Below, one piece after another: positions 9,857-17,308 of a stretch of 17,308 bases of DNA. The notes under the pieces were generated by a model. It was not told where the DNA came from. It ran no database searches and worked only from the letters and a program-made list of their open reading frames with translations. The first letter of the stretch is position 1. Each line of letters begins with the position of its first letter. Origin of the DNA: Pseudoneurospora amorphoporcata (lineage: Eukaryota > Ascomycota > Sordariomycetes > Sordariales > Sordariaceae); NCBI GenBank assembly GCA_033297205.1, contig MU859434.1, forward strand, positions 1 to 17,308. The letters are read 5' to 3'. A program made the position numbers and the translations under genes.

Positions 9857-10663
9857 TCAGTAGAAGTTAGCGAAGCCTAGGAAGGACTGTAGAGCCTTTT
9901 TGGATTCTGGAGCCTCCCAAGCCGTTACTGCCTTGACCTTATCCATATCTATCTCGATGCCCCCAGGTGTGATAATGAAGCCTAGGTATTTGGTCCGTGA
10001 AGTATAAAATTCGCACTTGTCGATGTTAATTTGAAGACCAGCCTTTTCCAGGTGGGCTAGGACATCCGAGACGTGCTTGATGTGCTCCTCCTCGTTTTCT
10101 GAATAAATTAGGATGTCGTCGAGGTATGCGGTTGCAAATTTATCCAGTGCATCGTAAAGGATACCGTTGATGAAGTGTTGGAAGGTTGCTGGCGCGCCCT
10201 GTAAACCGAATGGGCACACTAGTGATTCGTAAAGTCCAAACCTTGTTATAAAAGCTATAAGCCACTCATATCCTTTGTAAACGCGGATACGGTTGAACGC
10301 TACGATAACATCCAGCTTAGTGAAGATCTTGGCCTTGCAGATAGTATCCAGCGTTTCTTTAATAAGTGGTAGAGGATACCGTATCTTTAGGATAGTATTG
10401 TTGATGCCTCTGTAGTCCACGTACATGCGAACACCGCCACTTAGTTTCTTTACTAGCATAACTAGCGATAATACTGGTGATTGGGAGGGCCTAATGAAAT
10501 TTTGTTTTAGGTTATCATCTAACCATTTCTTAATAACGCCCAGCTCCGTTGGTGAGAAAGGTCTCGATCTTGAGTGCGGCAGCTCAGTGCTAGGGATAAC
10601 CTCGATCTTATAGTCGTATGAACGGTAATGGGGAAGTTGTCTAGCATCCGCCGGGTTTGCCAC
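9857..10663 (-). other. Longest uninterrupted coding segment: gypsy RT core
   Basis: Within the gypsy Pol this 268-codon stretch has no stop and spans the whole RT palm from LPHYRSYDYKIEV to LGFANFY, including both catalytic motifs. It ends at a TGA where Arg (CGA) is expected in the usual FYRRF. A nonsense-free stretch of this size stands out against the stops on both sides, but the protein is not independently expressed as far as the sequence shows. Confidence 0.85.
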
Positions 10664-11386
10664 CCTCCAGTACTTGTGATACTAGTGCGGCATCTTTGCT
10701 TTAATCTGCTACTCGGTGGCCATAGGACGGTCTGCCTTTTCATAGAACTTTTTGGCGTCTTCTTCGGTGATTCTGAACGCATCTACGGGTCCTTCTATAA
10801 TACTAGCCATTACTTCCCCAGCGTCCCCTTTCAAAATGCGTAGGAAGTGATCTATAAACTGCTCTCTATACTTTGTACCATTACCAGTACAAATATCCTT
10901 GTACATTTGATCCATGATCTGGAGCTTCTCAGAGCTCGGTTTTAAAGTGTCGGCCGTGATCTCCGCCTCCATCTGTCTCAACGCTTCGTCAATCTCCCCC
11001 CTAATCGTAACAAAGACTTTCAGGTTTTCTGTCTTGACCGCGAAATTGAAGTTGGCGGCATTGAGTTCGACGATATCATTTGTATTAATTAGAACATTGC
11101 TAACGTCGATCGGTCTTACGAATAGCGGCATTAGCGGCCTCCTCAGGCGGTCAATAGCCGGGATACGCTGGCCTCCTACCACCCTACATAGTACTAATTT
11201 GGTTGCAGCCTCTAGTTTAAGAATGGGTCGTGGATCGTAAGGCATCATTATTGCTTAGCTTTCCTTCGGCGAGTTGGTCAGCTATAGGGTTTTGGGGTGA
11301 AAGCCTGTAACTTTAGTGATCTTTTCTCTAAGTCTCAGTTTACGGTATTAGATAGCTTTGTAGGTCTATGACAGGGGACGACCGGG

Positions 11387-11548
11387 TGTGCGTTCCTCCG
11401 CTTCCGCCTCAGCGGCTTGCTCCTCCACTTCCGCCTCAACGGCTCGCTCCTCCTCGTTCGCCTCAATGGCTTACTCCTCCGCTTCCGCCTCAACGGCTTA
11501 CTCCTCCGCTTCCGCCTCAACAGCTTGCTCCTCCGCTTCCACCTCGAC
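11387..11548 (-). repeat. 27-bp tandem repeat encoding six 9-residue Glu/Ala units in gypsy Pol
   Basis: Reading on the minus strand from 11548, the six units are VEVEAEEQA, VEAEAEE*A, VEAEAEE*A, IEANEEERA, VEAEVEEQA and AEAEAEERT. The two stops stand for Gln. The tract lies between protease and RT in the pol frame. It predicts a highly acidic, helical or disordered linker. Copy number in related elements may vary. Confidence 0.9.
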
Positions 11549-12189
11549 AGTTTACTCCTTCGTGACTGTAATAGCCTTGACGGCCTCGTCTTTCAGGACT
11601 CTCAGGGCCCGGGTTTAGACGTCTGGTGTGTCCTTAGATAGATAGCTGCTATAATACTTGCGGTTAAACCTTAGCTCGCCGGTCTCCCAATCCGTTAATA
11701 GGTTGTGCTAGCGTAGCCATGGTAGGCCTAAGATAATGTGATTTTCTAGCAATAGGGTAAATACGAGTAGTTCGATCTCTTCGTCGTAGACCCCGATCCT
11801 TATTGTAACCTTAACATAGTCAGTGATGTGCGTATTAATATTGCCGTCGGCTAGCCTCAGGGGCCTTGGCTGGTTTAACTTGTTTATTAGTAATTTGTTT
11901 CGTTCGACAAAGCTCTTATTAATAAATCCTTTGCCCGTACAACCGCTGTCAACTAGCGCTAGATAGTACACTTTGCGCTTGCTATACAGAAGGTAACTTA
12001 AAAGGAATATGGATTTTTCTGGTCTAGCTGTTACTGAATTAATAAATAATAACTCCAGAGATTCTTCTTTTTGGTCCCGGTATAACTCCCTATCTGTAAT
12101 GTCCTCGTTATACTTATTTGGGTGTCTCTCCGCTTCTAAGCTTTCCTATTCCTCTCTTTTCCCTTTAGGTAATAGCTTTCGTTCGCGAT

Positions 12190-13030
12190 TTAGGACGAAG
12201 GCTCGGCTTTTTCCGCATTTTTAGCCTCGTTGGCGGTCTCGGTGTCGGCGGCGTTAACGTTGTCGCTCTTCTTGTTATTGCCGTAGCCGTTCTAGCCCAG
12301 CTTCTTCTTATTACCGTTATTACCAGCGGGAGGCTAGTTAATCCTAGTACCCTCTATAGGGCCGTTGCCGTCGCCGATATCAACAAGGTTCTAGCATTTC
12401 TTCCAATTATAGCCCAGCTAGCCGCATCTCTAGCACTTGTCGGTATCTTAACGTTTCTTCCAGAGGGCCGCGGGCACCAGCTTGCGTAAGCTGGCATTGA
12501 CAGTATCCAAGTCTATAGCGTTACTACCCTAGGATACCGGCTTGGGAGAACCTCCGTTGTTGTTGTTGCTCTTGTTTCCGCCGGACGAAGATGGATTGGA
12601 GAGCTTCTTTTGGAAAGCGTCTTCCTCGTGCCAGCGTGCCAGCTTGCTAAAGAGTTGAAGCTAACCTTAGAAATCCTCCTTGTCGGGGACGTTTGGTTGA
12701 TGAGTGACTGAGTTTCTAAACTGGTCTGTAACCTTCTGGCGGAGTAGGAAAACGCGCATAGCATTGCCCATACCGCAGCGGTCAGCGTAAAGGGTGAACT
12801 TATCTGTAAAGTCTTAGAATGAGTTCTTTATCTAATGCTTCTGTAAAGCCCGATCGGCCTCTACCTTTATATTTATTATATCGTAGCGGGTATCGAAGTG
12901 AGCAATGAGTTCCTCGGCTGTCTTCCACTTCTACGTATCGGGCTGGTCGTCGTTGAGGATTGGCTGTATATTTAGCTCGATAATTAATATAGGAAGCTTG
13001 CCCAAGCAGACGAAGATGTGCATGAGCTTG
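12190..13030 (-). pseudogene. gag: Gypsy Gag, N-terminally truncated by Copia-2
   Basis: The frame runs on the minus strand from the Copia-2 boundary (13030) to TAA at 12192-12190. Recognisable features in order: KWKTAEELIAHFDTRYDI (about 12945-12880), DFTDKFTLYADRCG typical of retrotransposon Gag, a Ser/Asn/Gly-rich linker, and a zinc knuckle CxRCGxLGYNWKKC near 12435-12390. In the knuckle the His is replaced by Tyr and two positions are TAG, all explained by CpA to TpA changes. An acidic/Ala-rich tail follows. The start codon and N-terminus are missing because Copia-2 inserted here. Pol overlaps in the -1 frame at about 12220-12192; I see no canonical slippery heptamer there. Confidence 0.85.
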
Positions 13031-13189
13031 TGTTGGAGAGGCTGTGCACTTGGCTATGGCATAGACTAGGCAGGGCACATAGCCTCCCTTCTAGATTTAG
13101 CCCTCCAGACCTTTCCACACAGTTTTTCCAGACTTAGCAACTCAATACATTATATTATAGCTTCCTTTCGTTGCCCTGTACGTCGCATA
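13031..13189 (+). repeat. Copia-2 5' LTR (159 bp)
   Basis: It starts TGTTGGAG and ends GTCGCATA right before the primer site. Its length equals that of the Copia-1 5' LTR, and the internal order is similar (a TTTAGCCCTCCA-like block, then a T-rich tract), although sequence identity is low. The left end is set by loss of gypsy gag coding on the other side. A TATA-like TATATTATAG lies at about 13151-13160. No second copy is present in the window. Confidence 0.75.
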
Positions 13190-13201
13190 GGTTATGAGCC
13201 T
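13190..13201 (+). promoter_or_regulatory. Copia-2 primer-binding site (initiator-tRNA half)
   Basis: GGTTATGAGCC directly follows the LTR. It shares its first ten bases with the Copia-1 site and is complementary to the anticodon region of tRNA-iMet (GCTCATAACC). Confidence 0.82.
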
Positions 13202-13211
13202 TCTGAAGCTA

Positions 13212-13576
13212 TCACAATAATCCTACTAGCGATTGAGACCTACTAGATTTTATTCCGGGAGTCAATCTCGTCGTTATCCAACTCGCAAGCGATCTTCGTC
13301 GTCGCGCGCGATCACAACCGACCTTCGAGTCGTCAACAACCGACCTTCGCGTCGTAAAACACTGTGTTCGTAGGCCTACTAGGTTACATCCTGGAAGTCA
13401 ACCTCGACGTATTACACACCAACCGACCTTCGAGTCGTCAACAACCGACCTTCGAGTCGTCAACCAATAAATAATACCGTGATTGCAGGCTTACCGGCTA
13501 CCGGGAGTCAACTTCGTCGCGTATCGATATCAAAGTCGCCAACCGACCACGCGTCGTCAACAGCTTAGTCAACCCC
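13212..13576 (+). repeat. Copia-2 leader with modular repeats
   Basis: Non-coding. The 19-bp unit CAACCGACCTTCGAGTCGT occurs at 13315, 13337 (one change), 13420 and 13442, with a diverged copy at 13540. The units come in pairs joined by CAA. Each group is preceded by a second motif of the type CCTACTAG...GGAGTCAACCTCGTCG (about 13239, 13375 and 13490), giving three modules roughly 115-135 bp apart. TTCGA and GTCGTC elements can pair within and between units, so a structured RNA leader is plausible. Confidence 0.8.
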
Positions 13577-14758
13577 ATGAAGATCATCTGGGAAATTGAC
13601 GAACCTGCACCTCAAACCACCGAGTCTCTCACCGAGCCTTCGAGTGTTATACTTATAACCAATACCCCTACACCTCGACTCTTTGCTTATAAGAACGATA
13701 AGATGGGTACTATATCCGTTAAGTTTGGATCTTTGATTGTGCTTCGTGGTCAGTAGAATATCGACCTGTGGGAGCGCGCTTTACGTACTGAGCTCGAGTA
13801 CGCTGACGTCGACGATTATGTTTATACCGTTGTCGTTGAACTTGACAAGGCTACTAAACCGGATGAGTATAAAACTTGGAAGTAGAACCGCGTTTATGCC
13901 CTTCGGATTATTAATACTACCTTCAAGGATAATGAGGTTTTGACTACCCTTCGTATTAACGGTTGGGACCAATCTAATAGGGATCCTAAATATTTCTTTG
14001 ACCTCATTAAAAGCCGTATCGGTAAAGTTATTGGTACTGCGCGCGCTGAGTTTCTTGAGTAGTACCAAGGACTCCGTCGCTTTGGCTTCGATTCTATGTC
14101 ATCTTTCCTTACCTAGTACGAGCTTGCCCGTCGCCGTGTGGCCGATAGCGGTATTATACTCGATTCGATTGTTGAAGTCCTTAACTTATTCAATATAGTT
14201 AAATGTAATTACCCTACCTATACTATGCTGTGGGAGAGGGATATTAACGATAATAAACTGACGGTCGTTCAATTGTTGGAACAGCTTTCTACTATTAGCA
14301 ACACCGAGAAACGTTAGAATAACTTGACCGTTCAAGTTAAGACCTCGTCTAACAATAAGATTGATAATAAGAATAGTAATACCAATACTGCTTCGACCTC
14401 GTTATCCGACAAGATAAATACTAATAATAATGGTGGCGGCAATAGGAAGAGTGTCTGTACCGTTTGTAACAACGCTATCTCCAAGGATCACATCCACTGT
14501 GTCTGCGGTCGTCACCGCAATAGTAAGATTACGATCTGTTGGTGGTGTGAACCCGATAAGGCCCCTAATACCTGGAAGAACAAGGAGGAAGCTCGTAAGC
14601 ACGCGAAGCCGTCCTCCAACACTGGTAATACGGCCGCTCTGGGTAACACCAACACTACCCTGGCTAATCTAGCTACTACTAGATCTGCCTTACTGTTCAA
14701 TGGAGGAAGCAATTTCAATATGGCCTCCTTTGGTGGCGGCAATCTGGGTTTTTACTAG
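13577..14758 (+). pseudogene. gag: Copia-2 Gag, with five in-frame TAG codons
   Basis: 393 codons from ATG 13577 to TAG 14756-14758. It is interrupted only by TAG, at 13754, 13883, 14060, 14114 and 14315; several CAA codons are intact. The start MKIIWEIDEPAP is the first ATG after the repeat leader. The middle section LRINGWDQSNRDPKYFFDLI aligns with the Copia-1 LSINGWDEDNDD region and is typical of copia Gag. The C-terminal cluster (14456-14548) has the spacing C-x2-C-x9-H-x2-C-x2-H-x7-C-x2-C and ends CWWCEPDKAPNTW, replacing the usual CCHC knuckle. A Gly/Asn-rich tail ends GGGNLGFY. The last 144 codons are free of stops. Confidence 0.9.
14746..14758 (+). promoter_or_regulatory. -1 ribosomal frameshift site, Copia-2 gag/pol
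   Basis: G GGT TTT (14746-14752) fits the X XXY YYZ rule in the gag frame and is followed by TAC TAG. Slipping back one base yields GGG TTT TTA CTA GAG and opens the pol frame, which is in register with the protease DSG at 14911. Copia-1 has the same frame relationship at the same place. Confidence 0.75.
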
Positions 14759-17215
14759 AGCCCATGATGAGGCATATTGCTAGCATTGAGACGAATCAAT
14801 CCAGATATCCTCAATCGTATTATTTGCAGTATTCCCATTGTGACCCCGTTAAAGACCAATAGGCTCTTAAGGCATCAGACATTGACCCGATTAAGAATCT
14901 AGTGATCTACGATTCTGGTTGTGGTTCCTGTATCTTCAACCACTAGAAATAGTTTATAGAGTTATACCTTCTGGCCTATCCATCAGAATACGTTATAGGC
15001 AACGGTTCAGTTAGCTATGCCTACTATATTGGCACTATTGAACTGACTTTACCGACGACAACTAATATCAATATTAGAGTTTGTATATTTGATGTTATCT
15101 TCGATCTATCCACCCTAGCAAATCTGTTGTTAATATAGGCACTGTTAAAGTACGGTCTAGAATGGAATATAAGGACCAACCAAATTTCCTTATCTAATAC
15201 TAATGGGAAGGGATTTATATAATGTAGCTTTGTCAATAATTTGGTCGTTTTACCAGCGTTTTAACTAGACGACTTCGACTAGACTATCGTTATACCTAGG
15301 TATATGATGTTGGCGTCTATTAACTATATGACGATGTATAAGAGGATGATGTACGCGGGCAGAGAGTAGGTCTTGAAGGCCTGTGAGCAAGCCGGTATTA
15401 AACTTAATAATATTAACGACTATACTTGCGATGCGTGCTTACGCGCTAAAGTAACCGACTACATCCCTAAGGGCACCCATCCAGTCACGACTATACCACT
15501 TCAGTACGTTCGAGTCGATGTAATATTATACAATATACTTGGATATATGGGAGCTCGTTACGCGGTCCATTTTATCTGTGACGTCTCTGGATATTATTGG
15601 GTAAAGTTTTGTAACAACAAAGGCGATGCCTACATTATTGTTACCCAGTTTAAGAAATGGATTGAGCTCTAGATTGGGCTTAAGTTCAAGATTCTGGGTT
15701 TCGATGACGGTCCTGAATTTGGGTTTAATACTAAAGAATTCTAACGAAGTAAGCTCGTTGAATGGGTTCGTGAGGAAGGAGTTTAGATCTACAAAACCCT
15801 AGTATATACCTCTTAGATGAACGGTAAACCAGAACGAGCTGGCCATACCATCATGACCAGAAGCAGGGCGTTGATGCTGGATCTGGGTATACCAGAATAC
15901 CTCTGGCTTTTAGTGGTCCAGGCGGTTGTGATGGTGCTCAACGTTATACCAACCAAGTCAAACCCCGATAACAAAACTCCCTATGAGATCTTTACGAGGG
16001 CGATCCTTGGTTTCCTAGCGGATTATATTAAGCCTAAGATAGATTATTTGAGGGCCTTCTTCTGTACAGTATATTATTTTATCAAACTAGAAAAGCGCAC
16101 CAAAGGAGACAAGTTCGAGGAACGTGCTCGCCGCGGCAAGTTTCTGGGATATGACGACAACTATGGAAGGATTTGTTGGATTTGGGATCTAGAAACTGGC
16201 GCAATTATACGTGCTAGCGCTGTTAAGTTCTTTGAAGACGATGATAAACCTAAGAATCTAGAAGCAGAGGCTTTACCCTATGGAGTCTTCTTTTTAGATT
16301 AATCTGTTGAAGAAATCGAGGAAGTCGCTAATAGCGGGGTTACTGTCTGGGTTACTGCTACCGGTTTATATCGACGATCTCCAGCTGAGTCTTCAAATCA
16401 GCGATCATCTAACCAGACTGCTAATGACCAGCAGAAACAACAGAAGAAGGATACTTTCGTTCCCTTCATACACGACAAACCATACCCCACCCCAGAGATC
16501 ACTCCAGATCCTGCGGCAGGTGCTCCAGCTCCAGCGACTGCTGCGAGCGCTCTAGAGCTACCTACCCAGCCGACGACAACGACGATCTCATTACGAGACG
16601 AACCGATCTAGTCGATTGAGTATAATGAATAATAACGTGATACTGTGGATTTTGAAGATCTTGATGAAGATAACCCTATACCTCTCGGCACGTTTCTTGA
16701 TTAAGGCGAGAAGATGGTGACGGCTCCTAATAGCCCGACTGATGACGGATTGCCCCTCCTTCTACCTCAACCTTCCCTAGCACCGCGGTTTTCGGTTACC
16801 CCTTAACCCCCTCCGTAGAGACTACCTGTATTACTAGCGATAGTTATACTTGTGTAGGTTGAGTAAGATATTGGAATACTTTAGATACTAGACTTACCGG
16901 CGGTTAGCTTAAGACCATCCGTGGAGTTTCTAACCCTAGCGGTAAGGCAATAACTACCTATTGGCAGACCTCGTCGTTTTGCTATAGTTAAACTACCCGA
17001 CTTTAAATACGGTATATAATTTGTTGTTGATAGTAATAGTAACGTTATCGAGCGTAACGTTAAGTTGTTCTTTGGTATAGTAGAGGCGAGGTACGTTACT
17101 AGACTACCCTAGTACTGTTTGACGACGATGAAGGTTATCTATGATCTTCAAACACACTCTAACGGTCGTACTATCCCTAAGAACTTCTGGGCGGCTAAGA
17201 AACTTTATAACTATA
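14752..17215 (+). pseudogene. pol: Copia-2 Pol: protease, integrase, linker and start of RT (truncated)
   Basis: One frame throughout. Protease: VIYDSGCGSC (Asp 14911). Integrase: the HHCC finger has both His as Tyr (15337 and 15352) with CDAC retained (15427-15438); the catalytic residues are Asp 15517 (RVDV), Asp 15703 (FDDGPEF) and Glu 15832 (KPERAG), with the same 43-codon spacing between the last two as in Copia-1. Two stop-free stretches cover much of integrase (15373-15672 and 15817-16302). The linker is Pro/Thr/Gln-rich and holds DLDEDNPIP near 16660. About 25 stops, TAG and TAA in comparable numbers. The frame enters the RT N-terminus (DLQTHSNGRTIPKN) and then breaks at the inverted repeat, so the RT active site is missing. 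Confidence 0.88.
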
Positions 17216-17307
17216 TGTTTGCTGCAATACCCTAACTAGCCTATGATGATAGTACTAGTATAGGGACGCTACAGTGAACTATGCACTTGTAGCTAAGCGG
17301 AGCGGAA
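17216..17307 (-). repeat. Right copy of 92-bp terminal inverted repeat
   Basis: This is the inverted partner of positions 1-92. Homology may run a little further inward, because TTATAA occurs just before it (about 17205) and also near the inner edge of the left copy. It starts exactly where Copia-2 loses similarity to Copia-1, within the N-terminal part of the RT region, so it marks a recombination or insertion breakpoint. No Copia-2 3' LTR is present. The copy lies on the strand opposite to that expected for the 5' LTR of the minus-strand gypsy element, so it is not simply that element's other LTR. Confidence 0.93.
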
Positions 17308-17308
17308 G

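Larger units (their letters stand above)
7427..12220 (-). pseudogene. pol: Gypsy Pol: protease, acidic-repeat spacer, RT, RNase H, integrase, chromodomain
   Basis: One minus-strand frame runs about 1,600 codons to TAA at 7429-7427. Protease: ALVDSGCTGKG (Asp at 11950) with the later ILGLPWL. A 9-residue Glu/Ala repeat and an unassigned stretch (11248-10709) separate it from RT. RT keeps KLD (motif A), CPFGLQGAPATFQ and YLDD (10126-10115). RNase H keeps ETDAS, ELLAIVKALEEW and ITDHKNLKT. Integrase has an HHCC finger (HKMH, CLAC near 8730) and the triad SVDYV, SDRGPQF, NGQTERIN. The C-terminus has a GPF module, HVSMVKLW, and a chromodomain (EWEFEDII, then YHVKWKG and SWQPVKDL, about 7700-7545), which in chromoviruses can steer integration to particular chromatin. 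About two dozen stops, chiefly TAG, with TAA and rare TGA. No frameshift was found. It lies in the -1 frame to gag. Confidence 0.93.
93..13030 (-). mobile_element. Degenerate Ty3/gypsy chromovirus, split by Copia-1 and cut at its 5' end by Copia-2
   Basis: Domain order on the minus strand is Gag with a zinc knuckle, protease, RT, RNase H, integrase, GPY/F-like region and chromodomain. This is the order of the Ty3/gypsy chromovirus lineage. Copia-1 (355-7422) sits just after the pol stop and splits pol from the 3' LTR remnant. Copia-2 begins at 13031, inside gag, so the gypsy 5' LTR, primer site and Gag N-terminus are missing from the window. The pol frame is unbroken by indels from 12220 to 7427 but carries roughly two dozen nonsense changes, mostly Gln to TAG/TAA and one or two TGA. 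The element is dead as it stands. Confidence 0.85.
13031..17215 (+). mobile_element. Copia-2: 3'-truncated Ty1/copia retrotransposon
   Basis: Related to Copia-1 but clearly diverged. It has a 159-bp 5' LTR, the same primer-site core, a long repeat-rich leader, gag, a -1 frameshift site, protease, integrase, the linker, and the first part of RT (IPKNFWAAKK near 17175-17200). Similarity to Copia-1 ends at about 17200-17216, where the right inverted repeat begins. Most of RT, RNase H and the 3' LTR are absent. It is inserted in the gypsy gag; the 5 bp before it are GCTTG (13026-13030), but the matching duplication is lost with the 3' end. Frames carry nonsense changes only; no indels were found. 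Confidence 0.88.

Noticed and set aside
10519..10843. Independent ORFs on either strand around 10519-10843
   Set aside because: They overlap the gypsy RT/spacer frame, show no domain or sensible composition, and are shadows of the pol reading frame.
11368..11641. Plus-strand Ser/Ala-rich or Pro/Leu-rich proteins
   Set aside because: These are other-frame readings of the 27-bp Glu/Ala repeat in the minus-strand gypsy Pol.
13212..13576. CRISPR-like array (19-bp repeats with spacers)
   Set aside because: Spacing is irregular, repeats come in adjacent pairs, and the tract lies in a retrotransposon leader between primer site and gag in a eukaryotic context.
840..14758. Reassignment of TAG to glutamine in this organism
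   Set aside because: TAG dominates the gag stops, but TAA and a few TGA also occur at expected Gln, Arg or Trp positions in pol, His ligands are lost to Tyr as well, and termination codons of gag are themselves TAG. Point mutation at CpA explains all of this.
1..17308. Starship, Helitron or other cargo-bearing giant element
   Set aside because: No tyrosine recombinase, Rep/helicase or transposase reading frame could be found; all recognisable coding sequence belongs to LTR retrotransposons.

Overview
This 17.3-kb window looks like repeat-rich nuclear DNA of a filamentous ascomycete. I infer this from a chromodomain-bearing Ty3/gypsy element, Ty1/copia elements with a half-tRNA-iMet primer site, and a decay pattern typical of fungal repeat-induced point mutation (RIP). 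There is no intact cellular gene. Almost everything is retrotransposon sequence whose reading frames are still easy to follow but are broken by C-to-T changes at CpA (Gln codons to TAG/TAA, His to Tyr), while CpG remains plentiful.

Layout. (1) Positions 1-92 and 17216-17307 form a nearly perfect 92-bp inverted pair, so the window is framed like a terminal-inverted-repeat element. (2) The oldest layer inside is a minus-strand Ty3/gypsy chromovirus. Its gag is at about 13030-12190, and pol (protease, Glu/Ala repeat spacer, RT, RNase H, integrase, chromodomain) is at about 12220-7427. Its 3' UTR/LTR remnant lies at about 354-93. (3) Copia-1 (plus strand, 355-7422, 5-bp target duplication GCTGT) sits just past the gypsy pol stop. 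It is complete: two LTRs, primer site, gag, pol. (4) A 937-bp TRIM-like LTR element (3667-4603, 141-bp LTRs) is inserted in the Copia-1 integrase-RT linker. It has no coding capacity but carries a tRNA-like RNA polymerase III promoter across its 5' LTR/internal junction. (5) Copia-2 (plus strand, from 13031) is inserted in the gypsy gag. It keeps 5' LTR, primer site, a repeat-rich leader, gag, protease, integrase and linker, but stops early in the RT domain, exactly where the right-hand inverted repeat begins.

The insertion order is gypsy, then the two copias, then the TRIM. LTR divergence agrees: Copia-1 LTRs are about 89% identical and the TRIM LTRs about 96%. In both copias pol lies in the -1 frame relative to gag; in Copia-2 a canonical slippery heptamer (G GGT TTT) sits directly before the gag stop. 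Both copia Gags carry an unusual Cys/His cluster ending in CWWC instead of the usual CCHC knuckle. The least expected structures are the TRIM with its pol III unit, the -1 frameshift copia family with the CWWC Gag, and the inverted repeats that frame the nest.
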